From Prorocentrum cordatum (taxonomy: Eukaryota > Sar > Dinophyceae > Prorocentrales > Prorocentraceae), in NCBI GenBank assembly GCA_963575745.1, contig CAUYUJ010020607.1, positions 88,501 through 152,500 on the forward strand: a stretch of DNA of 64,000 bases, given 5' to 3'. Position numbers and translations under genes: made by a program. Of this stretch, positions 56,101-63,777 are shown one piece after another. The notes under the pieces are model-generated. The model ran no database searches, had not been told where the DNA came from, and worked only from the letters and a program-made list of their open reading frames with translations. Each line of letters opens with the position of its first letter. Position 1 is the stretch's first letter.

Positions 56101-56147
56101 GGCCATGGCCCCGCGCGGCGCCCTGGCATTCGCGCGGGCATGCATAG
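53132..56147 (+). CDS. Reverse transcriptase / RNase H of the retrotransposon, with introns
   Basis: Candidate introns are 53178-53228, 53318-53375, 53765-53820, 53914-53968, 54197-54257, 54378-54447, 54510-54588, 54836-54888, 55274-55324, 55518-55581, 55679-55733 and 55830-55886, plus one unresolved near 53.44-53.52 kb. Removing them gives RDLERGFPLVGVLP, then LPRGAVLNPRFPVDEG, WIRK|VRAIDDFTATGVND, ER|VDSLDALVEL, motif A KEDFIGAYKTLPV (Asp 54665), WDRVGAALQ|AILAKLF and the catalytic FVDD (54928-54939). RNase H follows: YSDATGGG|RLAWVIIGP (Asp 55498), AWELVAAV (Glu 55746), VLFVDSK|AALG (Asp 55821) and VPSALNVADAPTR (Asp 56025), so all four acidic residues are present. SKLAGRLGWGSSAVFGR between the two domains is typical of DIRS. 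Stop at 56145-56147. No start codon could be fixed. Confidence 0.85.
54510..54588 (+). other. Candidate spliceosomal intron, GT-AG, 79 bp
   Basis: The best canonical example. The upstream exon ends GCC GAG AG, the intron starts GTGCAGGCGGG, contains a C10 run and an in-frame TAG, and ends CGCGTAG. The downstream exon starts G GTG GAT TCT. The join restores CAAAAERVDSLDALVELARI, which runs straight into RT motif A. Confidence 0.75.
55830..55886 (+). other. Candidate spliceosomal intron, GC-AG, 57 bp
   Basis: GAT TCG AAG|GCGCGGCCGGG ... CCGCGCCAG|GCC GCG CTC. The length is a multiple of three but it holds an in-frame TGA (55874-55876). Removing it gives the canonical RNase H stretch LFVDSKAALG. 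The AGGC(C)GCG sequence is repeated at both borders. Confidence 0.75.
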
Positions 56148-56240
56148 CAAGTAGCACAGGGCAATTTGTAGGGGGCGCAAAGGCTTGCGCGGCGAGCGCG
56201 TGACGACCAGGCCCGCCGCGAGAGGGGGCCCGCGGGCGCC

Positions 56241-58243
56241 ATGCTTGCGTGCTTGTCACACGCGTCGCGGTGGACGCCCGAAAATGATTCGCATCCGGTA
56301 GGCGCGGAAGCTCTGCAGTGTCTGACATCCATGCTCGCAGCCGAAGGAGCGGCGTATCCCCCCGACCTGTCCGGATTCACGGCGAAGGAGGCGAGGGAAG
56401 TGCTCCCGTGCCTCCGGGAGTGGCAAAGCGGCCCCCGAGGACGATGCAGCGGTATCGCTCTCCCAGGTCGAGCGCGCGCGCGCAACTCCGCCCCATCCGG
56501 CGGAGCAAGCAAGGCCGGCCGCCGCCCGCTGACCCGTGGGCGCGAAGGCGGCGGAAACGTTACTCGAGAAAGCGGCCAAGTGCCCGGCACCGGCACCGGG
56601 CTTGCGCGCGAAACGCCGGCCCGGCGGGGGTTTGACGCCTCAAGAAGCCCTCGCGTTGCTCTCAGCGGCAAGGCAGGCACGGCAGGCACCGCCGCGCGGC
56701 GCCACCGTCCTCGTGCGCCGCGCGCGGCGCGGAGGTACCAGCGCCGCCGATGCTGGCAGAGGCAATCCGCCAGCTGGCGAAACTCCAGGCTCCGCCCGCG
56801 ATATTCATAAGCGAAGGCGGCATTCCGCGGGAGGTGCGCGCGAGGCAGGACATCGGCGTGCGGCGGGTGCCAGGAACACCTCGTCGGCGCGCCGAGGAAT
56901 TGCGGGTGTCAGGAGCAGGACTGGAGTGCATGCGCCGCATCCAGATGGCCGCGCTGTGGCGAGAATTCCACGCGTGGAAGCTCTCGGCATACCCGTATGC
57001 CTCGGCGGTGGAGTTGTACGGCCAGGCGTGCGATGCGGCAGGCGTCCCGCCCTGGCCGCCGTGCGCCATCGCGCGGGACATGATGGTGGCGCTCTGTCGC
57101 CGCCCGGGGACCCTGTCGAACTATTTGCAGGCCATTCGCTCAGTCCTGCATCTGCTCCGCGCAGACACAGGGTCTTTGGCGGACGCGCGGGCCCTGGTAT
57201 TCGGTGCCCGAAAGGTACGGCCGCCGCGCGCGTCGGCCGCGAGCCCATGATATCGGCGGCAGGCGGAACCGCCTGGTGCGCAAAGATTTCGTGCGCGCGC
57301 CACGGCCGAAAACGTGCGCGCGATGTCGGATTGGCTGCGAGAGGCGCGGCCGCGCGCTCTTCGAACTAAGCGGCCTGCCGTGCGTGCCGGCCCGCGGGCC
57401 TGGCGTTTGGCAGATCGGACGCGGCGATATGGCCGACGCTTTCGTCATATGCTGGCAGTTCTGCTTGCGCTTCGGCTCCGAAGTAGTGGGGCTGAATGCG
57501 CCTGGGCATAGTGCCGTCTCGCTCCACGTAGACGAAGGAAAGCACCAGGTGCAGGTGCAATTCCGCCAGCGGAAGGGGAGAGTAGCTCCCGACCCGGCGG
57601 GCCGAGCGCGCGCGCGCGGCGGGGCGCGCCCCGGGCTCCCCGTATCGCGAGGTCTGGAGGGTATGCGTATGCCAGCTCCAGGGCAAACGATTGTGTGCGG
57701 TCTGCATCATTCGGCATTCGCTCCGGCCCGGCGAGCAGCTCCTGCCGGGCGTCTCTTACGTGGACGGGCTGGCTTGCGTCAAGCTCGCCGCTGCCCACCT
57801 CGGGCTCCATAGGGCATTGGAGTGGGGGACGCATTGCTTCAGGCGCGGCCGGGCCGACCAGGCATGGGCTCCCCTTGCCGTCCCCTGCCTACCCAGGGCC
57901 CGCGCGCAGTTCGTGTCTCTCGCACGCAGGCACTCCGCACCGGGGGGCCAGCAGCGCTGTTCTTCGAAGGGGGTTGGAGATCTGTGGCCGCGTTCGGGCA
58001 CTCCATTCCGACAGGGGGCACGGCCGCGCTGCCTGGGTCGCGAGGGCGCGGCGCTTGGCGGCGCACAGGTACCCGGCCGCAAAGACGCGAGCCATGGTGC
58101 TGGCGGCAGAAGCCGAGATCGCGCACTCCGATTCCGACGAGGCGCCGCCCTGCAGGCATCGGGGTCGGGGCTCTGCGGCGGCGCGTGGCGCGCAGGACGC
58201 GCCGATCGCCGCGGAAGCGGTGCAGGGGCCGCCCAGGCCGTGA
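56241..58243 (+). CDS. Tyrosine recombinase of the retrotransposon, with introns
   Basis: Candidate introns are 56467-56547, 56686-56734, 56834-56896, 57215-57262, 57344-57413, 57582-57651, 57862-57929 and 57998-58068 (GT, GC, GT, GT, GC, GT, GC, GC donors; all end AG). One frame change near 56.40-56.43 kb is unresolved. The core-binding part has MLAEAIRQLAKLQAPPAIF and MQAAL-type helices ending NYLQAIRSVLHLL. The catalytic part has the first Arg in CLRFGSEVVGL (57468), the His-x-x-Arg in GTHCFRRGRADQ (His 57832, Arg 57841), GGW in ALFFEGGWRSVAAFG and, only after the last intron is removed, Tyr 58070 directly after VAAFG. The tail is acidic (EIAHSDSDEAPP). This enzyme would integrate a circular cDNA. 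Stop at 58241-58243, 68 bp before repeat B1. The exact start is uncertain. Confidence 0.82.
57998..58068 (+). other. Candidate spliceosomal intron, GC-AG, 71 bp
   Basis: GCG TTC GG|GCACTCCATTC ... GGCGCACAG|G TAC CCG GCC. Without removal, the recombinase has no tyrosine after its GGW motif. With removal, Tyr 58070 follows VAAFG at the expected place and the tail continues in one frame to the stop. Confidence 0.7.
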
Positions 58244-58311
58244 GTCAAGCAGACCAGGCATCTGCGGTCTGCTTAGAGCGCGCTTGGGCGTCGTTCCGCC
58301 GAGCATGCATC

Positions 58312-58440
58312 GGGAGGCGTCGGCGAGGTTGCTCGGCTCCGCGACGCCGACTCGCGCTCACCCCACCGCCTGGCCTGGGCCTGCGCCAGTCGACGGTTGT
58401 GCCCTGCGTTAGCGCGGGCCCAGCCTCGACGCGACTTCTC
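58312..58440 (+). repeat. Split direct repeat B1
   Basis: 129 bp from GGGAGGCGTCGGCGAGG to GACGCGACTTCTC. It differs from B2 by about one base (CGCTCACCCC versus CGCTCGCCCC) and joins A2 without a gap. Confidence 0.9.
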
Positions 58441-58650
58441 ATGGGCGCTCTGGGCAGCATTTGAGCGCGGGGAGAAGTCGCGCGAGCGTCGTGGCCTCTA
58501 TTGGCTATTTTCTTGCTTGTCTCAAATGCTGCGGGACGGCTGTTCACGGCTGAGGCGGATCCCCACCCTGCGCGCCCGCGAGCGCGTTCTCGTCGCAGGT
58601 GAATGGGATTTGTCTCACGCGTGGCCGTCCCGCTGGCGGGATGCGTTTTT
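58441..58650 (+). repeat. Split direct repeat A2
   Basis: 210 bp from ATGGGCGCTCTGGGCAGC to GGGATGCGTTTTT, matching A1 with about four substitutions and no indels. The 12-bp inverted arms are at 58454-58465 and 58521-58532. Confidence 0.9.
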
Positions 58651-58741
58651 CCCCGCCCGCCCGACCCTGCTGCGCGAGCGCGCTGGCGTCGCAGTGGCTG
58701 CTAGTTGTGTCGAGGCTGGGCTGGCCCAGCGCCAGGCTTGG

Positions 58742-58870
58742 GGGAGGCGTCGGCGAGGTTGCTCGGCTCCGCGACGCCGACTCGCGCTCGCCCCACCGCC
58801 TGGCCTGGGCCTGCGCCAGTCGACGGTTGTGCCCTGCGTTAGCGCGGGCCCAGCCTCGACGCGACTTCTC
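58742..58870 (+). repeat. Split direct repeat B2 (3' end of element)
   Basis: 129 bp copy of B1, ending GCGACTTCTC. Flanking DNA (GCGCGCGCG) begins at 58871, followed by 230 bp without a recognised feature. Confidence 0.9.
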
Positions 58871-59107
58871 GCGCGCGCGCGCCGTCGTCGTCGGCCGCGG
58901 GGCCCTGAATAGTAGCCGCGGTCGTCCGCATGCCACGAAGTGAAGTGTCCGAACGTCATAGGGCGGGAAGCTGGGTGTGGGTGGTGGCGAAGAGTCGTTT
59001 GGAAATTTGGTAGAGCTTGAACCGGCCCCCCCACAAAGTGGGGGGTATTGCCCGCCTCCTATGAAAACCCTGGCACTGGTGAGAACGGTGTGTCCCCACG
59101 TGCTAGT

Positions 59108-59108
59108 A

Positions 59109-59174
<66 letters not shown>

Positions 59175-59235
59175 ATTGTTGTTGTTGTTGTTGTTGTTGT
59201 TGTGGTTTTTGTGTTTATTGTTGTTGTTGTTGTTC
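59108..59235 (+). repeat. (GTT)n tract, copy 3
   Basis: GTTGTT run with an ATT interruption at about 59175. It is followed by CTCCATATCCTAAGATGGGG, which recurs at 61450 after another (GTT)n. Confidence 0.9.
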
Positions 59236-60330
59236 TCCATATCCTAAGATGGGGTTCTTGTTATGACTTGGACGCCTCGTACTCCCTCTCCCTCCTCCTC
59301 TTTCCTCCTCCCCTCCTCCTCTTTCCTCATACTCAGACTTACTCATACACAGACTTACTCATTCTCAGACCTACTCATACTCAGACCTACTCATACTCAG
59401 ACTTACTCACACTCATACATACTCATACACAGACTTACTCATACACAGACTTACTCACACCTAGACGTACTCATACACAGACTCACTCATCCCCAGACTT
59501 ACTCATACACAGTATTAGTCATACTCAGACTTACTCATACCCATACGTACACATACACAGACTTTCTCATACACAGACCTACTCATACCCAGACTTACTC
59601 ATACACAGACTTACTCATACACAGACTTACTCATACTCACCACCCCTAAGGGGAGCCGCCAGGGGTGTTTGCACGGGCTCGTTCGCGGCCATTTTGTGGG
59701 GATGTCTCAGGCGGTTTGCTTGTTTCTGGGCCCAACATCCTTCGCTTGGAGACCAGATTGTGAGGATGTTTCAGGCGGGGCGCTGGTTTCAGCACCCCTA
59801 AGGGGAGCCGCCAGGGGTGTTTGCACGGGCTCGTTCGCGGTCATTTTGTGGGGATGTCTCAGGCGGTTTGCTTGTTTCTGGGCCCAACATCCTTCGCTTT
59901 CGGAGCAGGTTTGGAGGATGTCTCGAGCGGGGCTTCAGCACCCCTAAGGGGAGCCGCCAGGGGTGTTTGCACGGGCTCGTTCGCGGCCATTTTGTGGGGA
60001 TGTCTCAGGCGGTTTGCTTGTTTCTGGGCCAAACATCCTTCGCTTGGAGAGCAGATTGTGAGGATGTCTCAGGCGGGGCGCTGGTTTCAGCACCCCTAAG
60101 GGGAGCCGCCAGGGGTGTTTGCACGGGCTCGTTCGCGGCCATTTTGTGGGGATGTCTCATGCGGTTTGCTTGTTTCTGGGCCCAACATCCTTCGCTTTCG
60201 GAGCAGATTTGGAGGATGTCTCGAGCGAGGCGCTCATTTTCACCCCCCAGGTGGGCCAGATTTTGAGGGTGTCTCGATCGGTTTGCTTGTTTTGGTGGCC
60301 AGGCTCGTGGCCCTAAGGGGAGCCGCCGAG
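59235..60330 (+). repeat. Paralogous block, copy 1
   Basis: In order: CTCCATATCCTAAG unique segment, CTCCTCCTCTTTCC tract (59280-59330), an ACTCATACACAGACTT minisatellite of about 12 bp units (59330-59640), then 152-bp tandem units. The same order recurs at 61445-62660. Confidence 0.85.
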
Positions 60331-60530
60331 GGGTGTTGCACGGTCCCGTTCGCGGCCGTTTTGTGGGGATGTCTCAGGCGGTTTGCCTGTTTGTCTTGCC
60401 AACATCCTTCGCTTTCGGAGCAGATTTGGAGGATGTCTCGAGCGATGCGCTCATTTTCACCCCCCAGGTGGGCCAGATTTTGAGGATGTCTCGATCGGTT
60501 TGCTTGTTTTGGTGGCCAGGCTCGTGGGCG
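59641..60530 (+). repeat. 152-bp tandem repeat, first cluster
   Basis: Units start at 59641, 59793, 59939 and 60091, with degenerate units after 60240. Each starts CACCCCTAAGGGGAGCCGCC and AGGGGTG (7-bp inverted arms CACCCCT / AGGGGTG), then has GCACGGGCTCGTTCGCGGCC and GGATGTCTCAGGCGG. Apparent peptides (MHGLVRGHFVGMSQAVCLFL) are repeat-derived. Confidence 0.95.
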
Positions 60531-60539
60531 CAGATTATT

Positions 60540-60800
60540 CTCAGGATGCCACAGGAGGCTCCAACAGGCTCCAGGAGGCCCCAGGAGACCACATGAGGTC
60601 CCAGGAGGCATCAGGAGGCCACAGAAAGACTCAAGAGGCCACAGGATGTCCCAAGAGGCTCCAGGAGGCCCCAGGAAGCTCCAGAAGGCCCCAGGAAACC
60701 ACAGGAGGCCCCAGGAGGCAACAGGAAGCGCCAGGAGGCCTCGGAAGGCAACAGGAGGCCCCGAGAGGCACCAGGAGCAGGAGGCCTCAGAAGGCAACAG
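60540..60800 (-). repeat. Dispersed repeat block 16 (CAGGAGGCCCC variant)
   Basis: CCAGGAGGCCCCAGGAGACC-style units in the reverse orientation, same subtype as 30000-30235. A shorter run lies at 61085-61175. Confidence 0.8.
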
Positions 60801-61085
60801 GAGTGGCTCCAATCCCATGTGTTTTACGTATGCTCCTATCGATTGGGCTTCACCTGGAGCACGATTCTTTGATGTTCTACGTATGTTTCTATAGATGGTC
60901 CTTCCCCTGTGTACACAATCCTAAATGTTTTACTCATGTTCCTATGTATTGGGCCTCTCCTGGGGCACGAGTCCTTGGTGTTTTACGCGTGTTCCTATAG
61001 ATTGCCCTTCTCCTGTGGCTCTAATCCGCAATGTTTTATGTACGTCTGTTGCTATATATTGCGCCTCTCCTGGGGCACGAAACCT
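60800..61085 (+). repeat. Degenerate 65-75 bp tandem units
   Basis: Four degenerate units with TGTTTTACGTATGCTCCTAT, GATTGGGC-TTCACCTGGAGC and similar (starts near 60820, 60870, 60930, 60980 and 61030). No gene. Confidence 0.6.
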
Positions 61086-61356
61086 TCCTGGGAGGTCCCA
61101 GGAGGTCCCAAGAGGCTCCTGGAGACCCCAGGAAGCCCCAGTAGGTTTCAGGAGGCCCCAGGAGGCCCCAGGCTCATGCACAGAGACGCGCTCGTAATAC
61201 TGAGGCTCATTCACACTCCAATTCATTCGCAGTTAGATTGATGTCCAGACCGTCACAACTGAAGCCCGTTAATATTCGAAAGCTCTTGCGCCTAGACATT
61301 CACGGCGGACAGGTCCATGCGAGTAGATGCACATATGGGGAGCTCCACGCAGTGAA

Positions 61357-61800
61357 TAACTGTTGTTGTTGTTGTTGTCGTTGAGTTCTCATTTCTGAAG
61401 AATTATTAATTATTATTGTTGATCCCCCCCACCGGTGCATACTGTTTTTCTCCATATCCTAAGGTGGGGTTCTTGTTATTACTTGGACGCCTCCTACTCC
61501 CTCTCCTGTTTCCTCCTCCTCTTTCCTCCTCCCCTCCTCCTCTTTCCTCATACTCAGACCTACTCATATTCAGACTTACTCATACTCAGACTTACTCATA
61601 CTCATACCTACTCATACTCAGACTTACTCACACTCAGACATACTCATACACAGACTTACTCATACACAGACTTACTCACACCCAGACGTACTCATACACA
61701 GACTTACTCATACCCAGACTTACTCATACACAGTATTACTCATACTCAGACTTACTCATACCCAGATTGTGAGGATGTCTAAGGCGGGGCGCTGGTTTCA
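61357..61800 (+). repeat. (GTT)n flank copy 4 and paralogous block, copy 2 (first part)
   Basis: A short GTTGTTGTT run, TTCTGAAGAATTATTAATTA, TTATTGTTGATCCCCCCCAC, then CTCCATATCCTAAGGTGGGG, the CCTCCTCTTTCC tract and the ACTCATACACAG minisatellite, as at 59.1-59.6 kb. Confidence 0.85.
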
Positions 61801-61801
61801 G

Positions 61802-62660
61802 CACCCCTAAGGGGAGCCGCCAGGGGTGGTTGCACGGGCTCGTTCGCGGCCATTTTGTGGGGATGTCTCAGGCGGTTTGCTTGTTTCTGGGCCCACCATC
61901 CTTCGCTTGGAGAGCAGATTGTGAGGATGTCTCAGGCGGGGCGCTGGTTTCAGCACCCCTAAGGGGAGCCGCCAGGGGTGGTTGCACGGTCTCGTTCGCG
62001 GCCATTTTGTGGGGATGTCTCAGGCGGTTTGCTTGTTTCTGGGCCCAACATCCTTCGCTTGGAGAGCAGATTGCGAGGATGTCTCAGGCGGGGCGCTGGT
62101 TTCAGCACCCCTAAGGGGAGCCGCCAGGTGTGGTTGCACGGGCTCGTTCGCGGCCATTGTGTGGGGATGTCTCAGGCGGTTTGCTTGTTTCTGGGCCCAA
62201 CATCCTTCGCTTGGAGAGCAGATTGTGAGGATGTCTCAGGCGGGGCGCTGTTTTCAGCACCCCTAAGGGGAGCCGCCAGGGGTGGTTGCACGGGCTCGTT
62301 CGCGGCCATTTTGTGGGGATGTCTCAGGCGGTTTGCCTGTTTCTGGGCCCAACATCCTTCGCTTTCGGAGCAGATTTGGAGGATGTCTCGAGCGAGGCGT
62401 TCATTTCAGCACCCCTAAGGGGAGCCGCCAGGGGTGTTTGCACGGGCTCGTTCGCGGCCATTTTGTGGGGATGTCTCAGGCGGTTTGCTTGTTTCCGGGC
62501 CCAACATCCTTCGCTTGGAGAGCAGTTTGTGAGGATGTCTCAGGCGGGGCGCTGGTTTCAGCACCCCTAAGGGGAGCCGCCAGGGGTGGTTGCACGGGCC
62601 CGTTCGCGGCCATTTTGTGGGGATGTCTCAGGCGGTTTGCTTGTTTCTGGGCCCAACATC
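61802..62660 (+). repeat. 152-bp tandem repeat, second cluster
   Basis: Unit starts at 61802, 61954, 62106, 62258, 62410 and 62562, exactly 152 bp apart, same consensus as the first cluster. The 62660-62990 stretch after it is unique apart from two copies of a CATATGGGGAGCTCCAC-like phrase. Confidence 0.95.
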
Positions 62661-62997
62661 TTTCGCTCTTACATATCCCACTGCCAACTATCCTACAACA
62701 TATGCACATGTGGGAAGCTCCACAGCTACCACGGGCTGAAAAGGGGAAGGCCTGGCAGCTGAGGAGGGGGGAATGAAGAGGAAGAGGCTCGCATTCAACC
62801 ATACTCAAAGCTCACTCTGACTCATACGCAATCACTCGCATTAGGGGTCACTCGTCTTCGTCGGCCCTGTCGCCCACGTGGACGCGCTATTGTAGTCGAC
62901 CGCTCATGAACAGACGCTCACCACGACATGACATAAAACATGAGATGCGCATATGGGGAGCTCCACGCAGTGAGTAGTTCTCAATCAAAGTGTGCCC

Positions 62998-63701
62998 CTC
63001 GACGCTCGCACCCTGTTTTCTGTCAAGGATAATCTTCCTGCTCAAACTGGCCCCCTGGCCCCCGGGTTACAACAACAACGGCTCCCGCCGGAGACTTCCT
63101 CACAATTTAGCCAGGACCCCCGCTCCCGCCCGAGACTTCCTCGCATTTTATTTAAGAGTCGCGCTCTCGCTGGGGATTTCTTACGATTTATTCAGGAATC
63201 GCTCCTCCTTCGCTGTGGAGTCGCGCTCTCGCTGGAGACTTGCTTGCAATTTACTGAAGAATGGCCTTGCGTTGGACTTCCTGCAATTTGCCCAAGCGCC
63301 GCGCTCCCGACACCCAGGCACCCAGGAGTCGCGCCCGTTGTGGCCCCATGTGCATGCCCTTCGTGGCCCCGCTGTCGCAATGTGTGTCCCCCTCATTGTC
63401 CTACGTGGCCCAGGTGCTACCCTCATTGGCCCCATAGTTGCCTTCTGTGGCCCCGCATTATTATCTGCACTTCGTAGCCCCCGCTCGTTCGCGCTCTTCG
63501 TGGCCCCATACGCATTCCCTTCGTGTCCCCGCTGTCGCCCTTCGTGGCCTACTTCGTGCCCTTCGTGGCCCTGCTGTCGTTCTTTCTCGCTCTCGCTTTC
63601 GCTCGTCGTCGCCGTCGTCGTCGTCGTCGCCGTCGTCTTCGACGGGGGGGTTTTTTCCAGCCCCCCCCCCCCCCCCGTTTCCCGCCCGCCCCCCCCCCCC
63701 C

Positions 63702-63777
<76 letters not shown>

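Larger units (their letters stand above)
50114..58870 (+). mobile_element. DIRS/Ngaro-like tyrosine-recombinase retrotransposon
   Basis: The layout is A1 (50114-50323), coding region, B1 (58312-58440), A2 (58441-58650), a 91-bp spacer, B2 (58742-58870). A1 and A2 are 210 bp with about four differences; B1 and B2 are 129 bp with about one. B1 abuts A2 exactly. This is the split-direct-repeat plan of Ngaro- and PAT-like members of the DIRS order, which integrate by tyrosine recombinase, not by a DDE integrase, and usually leave no target duplication; none is obvious here. The coding region holds gag-like, RT/RNase H and recombinase parts in that order on the plus strand. Near-identical repeats suggest a recent insertion. 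The apparent frameshifts are best explained by many tiny introns (see the three CDS entries). Confidence 0.88.

Noticed and set aside
51344-58243. Interpretation of the DIRS-like genes as a frameshifted pseudogene
   Set aside because: The breaks fit 48-81 bp AG-bounded segments with the right length modulo three, and catalytic residues are all retained. Random indels would not do this repeatedly.
63658-63705. Long C runs as a functional element
   Set aside because: They interrupt the GTC tract in only one of the two duplicate copies and could be a sequencing or assembly artefact.
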